Source: Adineta vaga (Eukaryota > Rotifera). Taken from it: 64,000 nucleotides of DNA. Positions within the stretch are counted from its first letter, which is position 1, and every line of letters starts with the position of its first letter. Location: positions 10,044,001-10,108,000 of the forward strand of contig CP075495.1 in assembly GCA_021613535.1 (NCBI GenBank), read 5' to 3'. The notes below the pieces were generated by a model, which was not told where the DNA came from, made no database searches, and was given only the letters and a program-made list of their open reading frames with translations. This document shows positions 1-11,973 of this stretch, one piece after another. A program made the position numbers and the translations under genes.

Positions 1-164
1 AACTATCTATATATTCATGTGCATTTCATATACATTTATTAGATATATAATATATGAATGAAGAAAAGATATTGTTAAGATATACATTACGATAGAAAGA
101 TTGATACAAAGACGAGATACATCTGACAAAATTAGTTTTTATTGAGGTTTTGCCTTGAATTTTA

Positions 165-529
165 TTAATGTAAACTATTCGTTGTACATAATCGTTTTGC
201 ACTATCGTTTTCATTTTGATTATGTTGTTCATGATTGACTACAGTTGTATTAGTTAATTTTCTTTTATTAATCGATGATTGTAAAGCATCAATGGTTGGT
301 TGATCATCATCATTAACAATATCAACAATAACATCATTGTCATCAGTTGTCATAATCATACGATCATTACTATTTATCCGATTTTGATTACCATTATTAA
401 ACATTGCATCCATAGCATCTCGAAGACATACACTAACATCTGGCATAACAGATAAATTTGTTCGAGCCTTCAATGAAAAGAATAGATATAAGAATCAACT
501 TAGTTCAATAATAAGATGAAATTTACCAT
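165..529 (-). CDS. Small unknown Asp/Asn-rich protein
   Basis: A two-exon model is proposed. The ATG at 529-527 sits at the end of a short exon (560-527) directly before a GT donor. The second exon runs from 467 to the stop at 165. The product begins MARTNLSVMPDVSVCLRDAM and is about 100 residues, with many Asp, Asn and Thr in the middle and a basic stretch near the C terminus. I do not recognise the family. The short first exon is also open upstream of this ATG and is preceded by a pyrimidine-rich AG at 562-561, which could be a cis or spliced-leader acceptor. The gene lies about 100 nt downstream of the CCDC15-like stop on the same strand. It could instead be a terminal exon of a longer transcript. 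Confidence 0.4.
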
Positions 530-663
530 TGCAAAATAGAAAACTAACTGTTGAATATCTAAAATTCAAGAAAAAATACAACTTATAGTATTCATACTGA
601 TTACTAATAACTAATATTCATTATATTCTTCTTTTCATTACACAAAAAAAAATAGAAAAATGA

Positions 664-2130
664 TTAATTTGTAGCTTGACAGGATGATAGTAAACTATGT
701 AATGATGTCGCAAACGCTGTGGGATTTCGATAAAATGAACAGTTTTGTGAACATGTCATTGGATCAGCATCCCATATCGTTGAATGACATGAACATAATG
801 TTGGCACATTGATTCCACGTTTTGAACAACGTTCTCGTAATGTTGTTTTCAATGCTCGAATGTATCTTGAAGAAGAAAATACACATGTGAGTATTGTCAG
901 ATTTTGTTATACAATTATTTATATACCGTTCAATTTCTCGTCGTTTTTGTTCATGAATACGTTGTTGTCGAAGACGAGCTAATTCTTTTGGATCAGTACT
1001 ATTTACATCAAGGATGGATTCGTCTGGAAATGATATACAAATTAATTTATAATGATCTGTTATATAACTTACTGGAAATTGTTGATATTTGTTGTTGTTG
1101 TGCAAAAGATTCTTCTTGATGCAAACGTTCTGCTTCTTTTAATTCAACAAGACTAAATAATCAGAATGATAACAGATCAAATAAGAACTTGATGTTTTTT
1201 TTCCCGCTAACCGTTGCATTTCTTTGTTTTCTTTACTTAGAAGTAAAGCTTCTTTCACTTGTCGTCGTTCGATTGTCATAAATAAAGCGCGTGTAGCTTG
1301 AAGACGCTTACGATTTTCCAAATTTGTCAAACCACAAGTTAATGAATCTATATATGGAAAAGAGTCTAAAAAAACACAGAATATTCTTCAGTTAGCTTTC
1401 ATACCAGTTAATGCATTCAATGCAAATGTTGAAAGATGATTTTCACTCATTGATCGATGAAGTGTTGTGTCTTAAAAGAAAAATAAATTGATTTCATTTT
1501 CTAATTCTATTGAAAAGTATATTACCTGATGGTGGACGAATTTCTTCATTTTTATTTGTTTTCTAAGGAAAAGAATATAACATGAAGTATTGAGCGCTAA
1601 GAGATTATCTTACGATTGTTATCGGAATAGGATTTAGCCAAGTTCCTGCAGATGGTGTATCATCAGTGGATGGTAAAATATCTGATTGAATAAGTTGTTT
1701 GGAAGCTAAACGTTGTTTACTATGACGAACACGATTTGTTAGTTCATTTGGACGAAATGTTGATGATTCAAGCAGAGGAGTTGTAGCTCGTTGAGATAAA
1801 ACAACAACTGTATCAGCTGGAGCTGGTGGAGGTGGTAAAGCAACAGCTTCAATCTATATATCACAAAGAGAATATGTAAGATAAATTATCCTTCAAACGT
1901 ACTGTTTTATTAGTAGTCTGTCGTTGAACATGATTTTGAGCCTCTCGATAGAGACGAAGTCGATGACGAACAAAAGCATCCAGTTGTTCCACACGTTGTC
2001 GACGTTCATCCATATGTCTTTCAACATATGCTGAATATTGTTCGGCATTATGCTAAATAAGTATAGAAGTTAATTCAAATATCAAAAATATTATCCAGTG
2101 ACCTACAGCAGCATCATTCAAAGACATCAT
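664..2130 (-). CDS. Coiled-coil protein, CCDC15-like (putative centriolar)
   Basis: About nine short exons can be joined. The start at 2130 gives MMSLNDAA (exon 2130-2107). The next exon begins near 2054 and encodes an Arg/Gln-rich helix with VERHMDERRQRVEQLDAFVR. Then come a Pro-rich linker (ALPPPPAPAD), a segment containing AGTWLNPIPI, helical exons (ENRKRLQATRALFMTIERRQ; ELARLRQQRIHEQKRREIER) and a last exon with CSCHSTIWDADPMTCSQNC followed by FYRNPTAFATSLHSLLSSC. A Trp-rich GxW motif, charged helices and a C-terminal Cys-rich NP-x-A motif recall CCDC15-type centriolar proteins. The identification is from memory and tentative, while the presence of a gene is much surer. The stop is at 666-664. 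Confidence 0.55.
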
Positions 2131-2727
2131 TTTGCTTACAAAAGATTAATAAGATAAGATCGATCAAATCAAGTCAAGTCAATGTGAAGAAAAAAAATAT
2201 TGTTGGGATGACAACAATAAGAGAAGAGGAAAAGTAAGAGGAGAGGTTGCTTGAATTAACAAACGTGATAATATGAGTACAGATGACGCTATCGTCTGTC
2301 ATGTATATTTATTTGAGTTCTGTTGAAAGATCTATTGATGAATAGAAAGATAAAGTTGTTAACTCGTTGTTTTCTTTTTAGTAAAGAACAGTTTATAATT
2401 TTAATGAAATATTAGGACTATATGTTAAGATTCTATAGATATGATAGTATTGTTGAGTATATATTTATTAAACTTAAAAAAGATTATATTTGTACTTGTT
2501 GAACATATTTTGTCGATTTCTTTAAAAAAAATTAATCATAAAAATATCTGAAAAATTTCTTTGTAAACTTTGTGAAATATGATTTATTATTCTAAAGATA
2601 AGTAAGAGAAATTGTTTTGGTTTCATTTCTACTTCATTAATAAAACAGTAGAATGGATTTCTTTTTCTTTCGTTTATTTGAAATTTGATCGTCAAAATAC
2701 AGAATCATCAAATCTGGATGCACATTC
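2131..2727. other. Intergenic, between divergent genes
   Basis: This 0.6-kb AT-rich spacer separates the start of the minus-strand CCDC15-like gene from the start of the first LamG gene. It presumably holds both promoters. I see no repeat, RNA gene or convincing coding exon in it. Confidence 0.5.
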
Positions 2728-4926
2728 ATGGCTGCAATACAATATGTTCCGAGGAAAAAGCGTCATCATCTTTTATATGTACCTAATCATGGAAACACTA
2801 ATGAAGAAGTAATCACTGATTGATTTTCTTCTAATCTTCATTGCGTATGTATACGTAGATAAAACAAGTGCCCAATGACAATAAAGCTAATGTCCAATCA
2901 TTCCTGATCGAATTCAATCAATATTTCTACACATTCAAACGAAGCAGTCAAAAGAACATATTAAAGAGATGAACAATGAAAACACATCAAAAGAGAATAG
3001 TCCTTCTCAACATACTTGCTATAAGTAAGTTATTTCTCTCAGAGTATCATAAGATATGATATATTCAAAGCTTTTACAACACATATTTTTGATAGTAAGG
3101 CTAACTACAATAATACACATTCGATATTGAATGTTATAGATAGATAGAATAGTTTTTCTTTATTGGAAATATACATATAAGTTTTTTTTGTCGATTTCGA
3201 CATCAGAAGAATAGATGTATTAACTGTTATCACGCATGTTCCTATCTATTTTAGACAGCTAAGCACGAAACAGAAGCTTGTTTTCAAACTAATCGTTATT
3301 GCACTTTTGTTTGTGAGCATTGTATCCATTATTATTTTACCTCCTGTAGTTTTGCTAGTTATCCGTCGAACAACTCTTCGTAAGTCATTAATTAAGCGAA
3401 ATCAGTGATGATATATTGCTGATTTATCTAGCTACCAGTACTGCAACGGTAAATCCATGTTCTTCAACAACATGTATTGGTCAAGAAACACCTAATCAAA
3501 TAGTTACAACAACAGTTCTTTATCAATTCAATGGAAATGCGAATGACTCAAGTGGACGTTTCGTTGGAATACCTTTTGGTAATCCCACATATGTGACTCA
3601 ATCTTGTGTGGGTACTTCGGCATTGAATTTGAATTCTGGTTCATTTCAATACATTCAAATACCATATGTTAATTTAGAAAAACAAAGTTTTACTATAGAA
3701 ACATGGCTCTATTTGACAACTAATTCAGTTGTTGGTGATTTCGGAATATTTAGTCAATGTGATTTAGATTTGATTTGCTTATCAATAAGTTTAAAAAATG
3801 GACGGTTTATTCTCTCATTTGATTCTATGAATATTCAGAATAAAACATTGGTTGGTACTACTTTATTTTCTATAAGGGAATGGATGCATTTGACAGTAAT
3901 CTATGATGCCACATTATATCAACAAAGAATCTATATTAATGGACGAATTGATGCTGTCTCGAATGGTATCGTTTCTGCATATCAAGGAGCTTCGAAAAAT
4001 ACAACAACGACTGTTGGACGAAGTAGATTTCTTTCATCTGGATTCACATTTTTTCAAGGGTAAGTATAGTTCTTATCATTTTTCGAAAATGAAAGTATTG
4101 TTTCGTATTTTATTGTGAAAAAATCAATTGTTTCTTTTTTCAATGATAGAATTTACTTTCTAGACGAATCGATCACTTTAAAATTTCCATTGGTACAGTT
4201 CGAACTACTTGCCAAATTTATAATGATGCAACACTAACAGCATATTATCCGTTTGATACTAGTAGTACATTCGATGATTTTAGTGTCAATCGTTTTAATG
4301 GAATTGCATCGAATACAACTGTAATATCTGCTGGACGTTATGAACAAGCAATAAATTTTACATCATCAATAAGTTACTTTCAAGCACAATCTTTTCCAGT
4401 AATTCGAAATACATCAGGATCGAGTCCACCTTTTACATTTTCACTTTGGGTTAATCCAACCTCACCTATAGGTGGTGGTTCGCTCGTTCATATTTCAAAT
4501 TTACCATCTGGCGCTGGTTTTCTATGCTATGATCTACTTGCTTTGACAATGACTGGTGCTCTAGTGGTTCAATTTATGGAAAGTGGATTTTCTGTAACTG
4601 GCTTACAAGGACCTATCTTACCTATAAATACATGGTCTCATATTGCTGTCATCTATTCAAGAGAAAATGGAATACGACTTTTATTCAATGGACAAGTTTA
4701 TGTGACATCTTCATTAATAGCTATTCCTCAAAATATAGCGAGATGGGAAGTACCCTTGTATATTACGTTAGGTAATAATAGTCCATTAGGTCCTTCGAGT
4801 GGAATTACGTGTCAAACAGGTTCGATTTCATTCGTATCAGGATCTTATATTGGTGCTATTGATGAATTTCGACTTTATAATCGAGAATTGAATGCTCAAG
4901 AACTATGTAATCTTGTTAATATATAA
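2728..4926 (+). CDS. Type II membrane protein with two LamG-like domains (copy A, intact)
   Basis: Five exons fit: 2728-2808, 2945-3024, 3255-3379, 3432-4059 and 4164-4926, giving 558 residues with all junction phases consistent. The start MAAIQYVPRKKRHH parallels the first exon of copy B. The exon 2 acceptor could also be three bases later. A short cytoplasmic tail is followed by a membrane helix in exon 3 (KLIVIALLFVSIVSIIILPP), then a Ser/Thr stalk and Cys-x4-Cys. Two concanavalin A-like (LamG_3 type) domains follow, each with the recognisable core SFTIETW or FTFSLWVNP, a YDA or YSRENG strand with YINGR or LFNGQ, and the closing motif YIGAIDEFRLYNRELNAQE. Such domains bind carbohydrate or protein ligands outside the cell; the ligand here is unknown. 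Confidence 0.8.
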
Positions 4927-5329
4927 AATTGAAAAACAAATTCGTACACCAATATAATCTTTGTACATCTATGAAAATTGAGAGCAGACATCACACATTC
5001 TCTTCTAATTTTACAATCTTAAAATACGAATTCTATTTGTTAGGAAAACAATAACAATAAAAATGAACTTATCGAGGTGATTTGTCTAAAACTAATTTTT
5101 CTGTTTGATGCTCTATAATAAGGAAACCATTGATGAAACTTTGTAAATATTTTAATTAAAAAAAGGATTTTTAAAAAAGAAATATATGGAATAGTGAAAC
5201 ATTCCAAGTTTCGGTACCACTCTAGCTATCTGATTCAAATAATTACGGCATAAATTACATTCGTATTTTTCCGAATTTTTAATTTTTGTAATCAGAAAAA
5301 GTTTTCAGCAACAGAATTAGAACATATAC
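4927..5329. other. Intergenic between LamG copies A and B
   Basis: AT-rich spacer holding the 3' end of copy A and the presumed promoter of copy B. Nothing else was seen in it. Confidence 0.5.
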
Positions 5330-7580
5330 ATGTTGAAAGAAAAAGTTTCGAACACAAAACATCGACCAGTGATTACAATTGTACCGAGACGATTATCCGC
5401 TATACGACAGAAAGTAATACTATTGCTAATTCATCGTCAACAAAAACTAACTGCTTTATTTAGATTAATCCGCTGTCTACTGATAAACAATATGGTCTTG
5501 CTGATAGTAAGAATGATATTCAATCTACAACAATACCAACAATTCTTTCTGCTCGAAAATTAACAAAAACAGATGGTAAACATAATTCAATAGACACAAG
5601 TTCAAAAAATGTTAAAAGTGATTCACAAAATAAGAGAGTCTCAACATCTAGTAATGTTTGTGCTTCAACATCAAATGAGACCAATGTCCTTAGAAACATG
5701 GAAGATTCGAAACAATCGAACAGTGATTCTAAAAGATTGTTCAAGTAAGAAAGATTTTCATCTCCTTTTATAATGTATATTCATTCAATAAAACTGAATA
5801 CTGACATGTACGATATTTATTAAAAACTATAAATCGAATGAGAAGAAAATATTAACTTTTATTTCGTATGTAAATTATTTTCTGTCTTTTCTCTATAGTC
5901 GTTCGACACCTAAACAAAAGTCTTTCATTAAATTAATGATAGTAATACTAATCATTGCTATTATCGCAGTAATTACTATATTTCTACCAGTCTACTTTCT
6001 TGTTATTCGACGACCTAGTTCACAATGAGGGTGAATAGTTCGAAACCGAGAAATTGAATCTCATCATTTTACCATTAATTTAGCTTCCTTCACGAATATA
6101 ACTATCTCAAGTTGTTATGCAACAACATGTCTTGGTCAAGAAACACCCTATCGTACGCGCATGATTACTGTGCTCTATCCTATCGATGGGAATGCAAATG
6201 ATATAAGTGGATATGCAAGTGGAATTGCATTAGGGTCAAATTCACCTTCATATACTGGTTATTCTTATTTCGGTTACCAGGCAATTACTCTTTTTTCATT
6301 CCTTCAACAGTATGTTATGATTCCATCTGTCAATTTATCAGAAAAAAGTTTTACAATAGAAACATGGATTATGAGTACCAGTGCTGCTGTAACGGGTGAC
6401 TATGGAATCTTTGGTCAATGTGATTTGAGTTTGAATTGTTTGTTAATAAGTGTAAGAGATTCTCGGTTTGTAGTCTCCTTTAATTCGACAAAGACGAATA
6501 GTAATACATTGACTGGAACAACTTTTATTACTCCAAATATTTGGTTTCATCTAACGATAGCTTATGATGCTTTATTGTATCAACAACAAACTTATGTTAA
6601 TGTCTTCTGGATGCGATTTCCATTCGTAAAATACTTCCTCATCAAGGAACTTTAATTGGATCAACAACAACGATTGGGAGAAGTGTCTCACTCATGTATG
6701 GAACAACACATTTTCAAGGGTTTGTATTATTTTTAATATGATTAATTACCATTCGATATTATCTCTTTTCTTGCAAGATTTTTCTTTGAGAAATATATAT
6801 TCCAAAAAAAGCTTTTCATTCTATAGACGAATTGATCATTTTACTATTTCGGCTGGTGTAATACGGACTACCTGTCAGATTTATAATGATGCAACATTAG
6901 CAGTTTATTTTCCATTTGATACAATTGATCCATTTAATGATCGTAGTACCAATCTTTACAATAGCATTGCTTCGTCTTCAGTTACCATCTCTACAGATCG
7001 TATTAATCAAGCACTTTATTTTACATCAAGTACGAGTTATTTCCAATCACAATGCTTTCCAAATTCAAAATTGGATGATCCACCATTTACATTTTCATTC
7101 TGGATTAATCCATCTTCATTTATTGGTGGTAGTACAATCATTCACGTGTCAAATTCATTGCATGGCAATGGAACTTTGTGTTTCGATCTGCTTGCGTTGA
7201 CAAATACTGGCAGTGTGGTAGCTCAATGGATGCTTTGGTCCAATGCTGTTGAGGGCATTCAAGGCCCAGTTATATCTGCAAACACATGGACTCATATAGT
7301 TTATATTTATTCCAGACCAAATAGTGTACGTCTTTATATTAATGCACAATTGAGTGTCACAACACCAAGTGCCGGCAGTATTAATTTACGAGATTTCGAT
7401 GCGCCATTTTATATTATTTTGGGTAACATCAGTCCTTTAGGTTCATCAGCATCTGTTAATTGTAATACTGCTGCTAGTTTTCCTATAGTTTCTGGATCAT
7501 TTATTGGTGCTATTGATGATTTTAGAATCTACAGTCGTGAATTGAATCCGCAAGAGATTTGTGTACTAGCTAATCTATAG
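5330..7580 (+). CDS. Type II membrane protein with two LamG-like domains (copy B, one frameshift)
   Basis: This is a paralogue of copy A with the same architecture. Exons: 5330-5413, 5464-5744, 5899-6017, 6084-6719 and 6827-7580. Exon 2 encodes a longer Ser/Asn/Lys-rich cytoplasmic region than in A. Exon 3 carries the membrane helix (IVILIIAIIAVITIFLPVYF). If exon 3 is read past 6017 it meets an in-frame TGA at 6027-6029, so I place its donor at 6018 (gttcac, weak but in the right phase). In exon 4 the first LamG domain reads normally to YQQQTYVN and then shifts frame near 6602. The expected residues (LDAIS, then TTTIGRSV) continue in the next frame up to the donor at 6720. Total exon length is one base short of a multiple of three, as a single-base loss predicts. 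The second domain is open to the stop at 7580. It is either a young pseudogene or an assembly error. Confidence 0.7.
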
Positions 7581-8319
7581 TTATCTATATGTATATTCTT
7601 CTTAATGATGATGATAAAAAAACTCTGATTGAATTTTTTCCTCAAGATATTTTTGAAAATTCTGTTTTATAAATTGTCTTAACTGTCATTAAATGAATGT
7701 CATTCACTGAATTCTCTTCATTTCCCAATTCTTCAAACGTTTCTTGAATTACATTCAGGATGGGCTGTCATGTGATTAAACATGCTTTCTAGTTTTACTC
7801 AATTTAAAATGAGTTGAAATGTCTAAAAAAACCTTTCTTAAGATTTGTCAAAACTTGCTCGTCATCACGTTCTCTTCGTATTGTTTTTTCCATTTGTATT
7901 CAATCTCATTTTTTTTAGGTGAATTATTTTCAAATCCAATGAAAAATAATCACATAATGATCGCCAAGTAACTTCAATAGACACATTTTCGAGTTTCATT
8001 ATTAAAAAATTGGTACACTCAACATCTACACAAGAATTCAGTCTTTTCTTTTCATTTAACTATTTATTAGATACGTTCGTGAAATAAAGATCAACGCAAA
8101 TATACCTCATAAAAAGCATCCCCTATGTATTTCATACATACTACGACAAGTGCTTCCAGTTACAAAAAAATTAAAAAAATAGTCGCATTCACTCAAGATA
8201 AAACGTTAATTTCCATAGATCAAACTAGATTTTTTCAATGAAGAAGTTCAGTCTATACGAAATACTAATAATTTTACAACTCAAAATAATCAATTCATAT
8301 CGAACCCACCAGAATTATT
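7581..8319. other. Intergenic upstream of decayed LamG copy C
   Basis: AT-rich spacer. The first exons of a third LamG copy would be expected at its right end, but I could not find them, so they are lost or too degraded to see. Confidence 0.4.
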
Positions 8320-9581
8320 GCACACATATGGAAATAATTATTGATATGCTGGCATTCGTTATTACTGCAGTAGCTGCCATACTTCCTTCAGTATATATAT
8401 ATTTGTCATTCGTTGATCTAATTCACAATGTTCGTATTCATTTTATGAATTAAATGAAGAGCTATATTTTTGAATGTGTATTTTTCAATTCTAGCTTCAT
8501 TTACTAATATTACGGTATCAGACTGTGATGCAACAACATTTATTGGTTAAGAAAGACCTTATCGTACATCAATGATTAGTGTGCTGTATCCATTTACGAT
8601 TAATATTCCAAGTGATTATGGTGTATTTTGCTCAATGCGATTCCGATTTAGTATGTTTCGCATTGAATATAAGAAATAGTCGTTTTATTCTTTCATTTGA
8701 TTCAATGAATACAACCAATAATACATTAGTTAGTACCATAGTGCTGACTGGAAACTGTTGGGTACATGTTGCAATTGTTTAAAATGTTGTACTTAGTCAA
8801 CAACAACAACTATTGGATGAAGTTTATTCTTCGCGACCGGTTTTTCTGACGGTCGGTAGAGGATAGTTGCTTATTGATTAATTTTCTTTTCTAGACGAAT
8901 GGATCATTTGACGATATCAGTTGGAATTGTACGAACTGCTTGTCAGATATATAATGTTACCACATTAATAGAATATTATTCATTTTATACTAATGGAATT
9001 TTAGTCAGCATAGCGACATTACCTAATGGCCGTGTAGGACAGGCGATATATTTTCGTCTAGGAACAAGTTACTTTCAGGCATTCTGTTTTTCATTCTTGC
9101 GTCTTATTAATCCAACTTCATTAATAGGCAGTGGTTCATTGATACATATATCTGCCATTCAAAATGGTAGTCGATCTATTTGTTATGATCTTCTTGCTTT
9201 CTCTTCAACTGGAGCTCTAATTGTACAATGGATTCAGAATACTGGTGTTGTTAATGGAACTCTAGGACGTACTATACCAGTCAACACATGGACTCATATA
9301 GCTGTTGTATATGGTTTGGCAAGTGGCTTACGTCTTTTTGTCAATGGTCTATTCTCTAGTTCATCTCAAAATACAAACAATTTAAGTTTACAAGATTATA
9401 ATGTGCCAATTTATATTACATTGAGCACAAATAGTCCGTAGGGTTCTTCATCAATTAGTACTTGCCAAAACGGTACAATACCACTTGTATCAGGTCAATT
9501 TATAGGTGATATCGATTCATGTCGACTCTACAACCGAGAATTAGATATTCAAGATATATGTGTGTGCTAGCTAATATTTAA
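8320..9581 (+). pseudogene. Decayed third copy (C) of the LamG-like membrane protein
   Basis: The order of parts matches copies A and B. A worn transmembrane exon lies near 8335-8440, where the CTAATTCACAATG stretch parallels CTAGTTCACAATG of copy B. An acceptor near 8494 is followed by a stalk exon (FTNITVSDCDATTFIG) that hits TAA where A and B have GQE. Next come a deletion removing most of the first LamG sheet, an extra T in the run before GCTCAATGCGAT, and a truncated end of domain one. From about 8895 the second LamG domain is nearly complete but carries TAG at 9438-9440 inside NSP-GSS and a two-base GT expansion just before the old stop. These several independent lesions make it non-functional. 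Confidence 0.8.
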
Positions 9582-10196
9582 TTTTGAACAATGAAGCTCG
9601 AAGTAAAACCTAATATGTTTATTTTCAATAGTATATTAATATATTGCAGGAATGAAATATAAAAAAAAAAAAAAAAATCTCTGCTATACTTAAGTGTACT
9701 ATTACTGTCATTGTATGGATATGTAGCTAATTTGATTTATCTCAAAGCCTTCAATGGAAATTTCGTTTGAGTATATCGAATTTTCATATTATCCTTTTTG
9801 TCCGTCCGTCATCTGCAAGTACGATCTATTAAATTTATTTTCTTTACCTGTTTTTCTGATTCGATTTCGCTGTTCGACGTATGTATGTCATCATTTCATC
9901 CACGTATAAACCGTTCATCAAAACATCCAACCATACGATTCTTCTCAATACTCTAACAATCATTCTTCATCATGTCGAGAGAACATGTGAGGTGGCGCAC
10001 TCTTTCTGTCTGGTAAATACTAATACTTCATTGTTTATTTCCTGTTCTGTTGCAGATTCTAGACAAAAGAATAGCTTATCATCAAAGAAATTTAAAATTT
10101 GCTTTATTATCGTTTTTTTGTAAGTTAAAAATTTGTTGAATTCGAACAGAAAAACAAGGAGAATTTTTTATTCAGTGTTTTATATTTGTATCAATC
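9582..10196. other. Intergenic spacer with poly-A run
   Basis: The spacer contains a run of 17 A at 9661-9677, just after the LamG pseudogene. The rest is unremarkable AT-rich sequence, presumably with the promoter of the Flower homologue at its right end. Confidence 0.5.
9661..9677 (+). repeat. Poly-A run
   Basis: Seventeen consecutive A about 80 nt after the old stop of the decayed LamG copy. It could be a plain homopolymer or a trace of retroposition. Confidence 0.8.
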
Positions 10197-11057
10197 ATGA
10201 GTTATAATTTTACTGCAAATCAGGCAGCACAGGGAGCAAACTATGCTGGACGAGCGATGAATGCATTTCAATCTGCTGTCAACATCGACAATCAACAGCC
10301 GCAAGCTGAAGGTACTACATTCTGGTTTCGATGGTTCATTCGAGTTGTTGCTATTGTTACTGGACTTCGTAAGTTTCTACGACAGAAAAAAAAGAAACTC
10401 AATAACAATCGTTTTTTTTCTATTTTTCATAGTTGCAATGCTTTGTGGATTGTTTGGTGCATTAAGTATATCACCTTTTTGTATCATTGCTGGCGTTATG
10501 ATGATGTTCGTATCAATCTTCTATTTTCGAAGATAAAAGTTTATTTTTCTAATCTTTCATTAGTTTTCTGGGCTGTGCATTAATTATGTTCGAAGTACCA
10601 GTTTGTTGTCAATTCGTGCAATATACTCAACCTTTAGCACAATTTTCTCAACAAAGTCCACCATGGAAAAAGGCTATACTATATTCAGTGTATGTTTAAT
10701 TGGAAGAAAATTCCTATTCAAATGATATTATTTTTGTATTTATAAAAATATTTCAGACCACCATTAGTGCCATTACTTTTCTGCCATTCATTAAGCATTG
10801 TATTTGGTTTTATCTGTTTATTGGTCAATGGCGCCATTCAATTCATGTTAGCTGTTGGCAAAAAGTAATACTACATTTTCTATTGAAAACATATGTTAAT
10901 GTAAGATTTCTTTTCTAGAGCACCATTAGAGGATATGCTTCAACGAGCAGGTGTTGGTAGTAATCTTCGAGGTCCACCTGTACCTGAAGGTCCACCAATG
11001 AATGCTCCTGCAGCACCATCAAATGATAAGGGATTTACATTTACACCCTTACATTAA
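10197..11057 (+). CDS. Flower / CACFD1 homologue (synaptic vesicle multipass membrane protein)
   Basis: Five exons join cleanly: 10197-10368, 10433-10505, 10564-10689, 10757-10864 and 10919-11057, giving 205 residues. The second donor is placed at 10506 (gttcgt) because only this keeps the frame into FLGCALIMFEVPVCCQF. The predicted protein has a short polar N terminus and a first helix around FIRVVAIVTGLLAMLCGLFG. The segment PFCIIAGVMMIFLGCALIMFE carries the acidic residue in a membrane helix followed by the paired Cys typical of Flower proteins. Two more hydrophobic segments and the motif MLAVGKKAP follow, then a Pro-rich tail. Flower proteins are vesicle-associated membrane proteins linked to calcium entry, endocytosis and cell-fitness signalling. 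Length and order fit the family. Confidence 0.8.
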
Positions 11058-11973
11058 ATGAAATCAATAAGAAAATATTCCAAGTGCGATCATTAGTTAT
11101 CAATCTATATTGATGTATTTTAGCATTTATTTCACTCTATTTGTCAAATCAAATTTAGTCTTTATTATTTATATATGTATATCTACTGTTGTCAATCATC
11201 TTTTCCTCTTTACTTTGCTTTAGTTCATCCTTTTGTTGTTGTTGTTATTGTTGTTTCGTACGATTGTGACGTTTGGTTCTCGTTGTTGTCGTGCTAATTC
11301 TCGAAGAAATATTTCTTTGAAAATACTCTTCACAACGAGATTATGCACAAATAATATTAATCATTTTCAAAGATTATTATGATCTTAAGAAATATTTGTC
11401 TTGTTCTATACAGATTCCAAGCATAGTTTCACATCTATATTAGAACAATTATGAAAATTCAACTTCTGTATATAGTAAAGTTTTAATGCGAATACTTCAT
11501 TGTGAAATGTTGAGCATACAAAACAGAGAAGCATACGCTGCTAGTTATGATTCACTTAGTAATATTCTTTTAAAACTATGGGCGGAAAAAACATACATAT
11601 ATTCCTAGTTAATCTTTTGGAAGAAATCAATCGAAATGTTTACGTTTTTATCGTGAAATCGTACTAAAAGAACTTCTATTGTTAACTGAGATAAACTGAT
11701 CTCACGCTGTATTTATTAGAATTGATTTATGATCTTGTCTTGAATGAATAATGTTTTCTATTGGTATGTATATAAATACATATATTGAGCTCTATACATA
11801 TACGAAATTATGAAGAACATTAGTGAACAGCGAATGTCTATGCTTTGTTGTTTGTTTATTAATTTTATTCTTTTTTTCTCAATATCTCTCAAATATCAAG
11901 TTGGTAATAAATGATGTCAAAACGAGAGACGTATAATCGAAAACAAAGATGAATTGCCAAACGAAAGATTGTT
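11058..11973. other. Intergenic between Flower and eL34 (convergent ends)
   Basis: The two flanking genes end towards each other. A TTG-rich stretch at 11231-11256 reads as a poly-Gln or poly-Asn string on the minus strand, with about 35 open codons and no clear splice partners. I do not call it a gene. Nothing else was recognised. Confidence 0.4.

Noticed and set aside
904-1119. Plus-strand ORF of 71 codons opposite the CCDC15-like gene
   Set aside because: It is the antisense shadow of two real minus-strand exons and an intron.
2612-2812. 66-codon ORF overlapping the first exon of LamG copy A
   Set aside because: It runs in a different frame from the spliced model and has no recognisable feature.
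11180-11300. Minus-strand Gln/Asn-rich reading frame
   Set aside because: It is driven by a TTG repeat and has no splice partners or start in context. Two frames are equally open.
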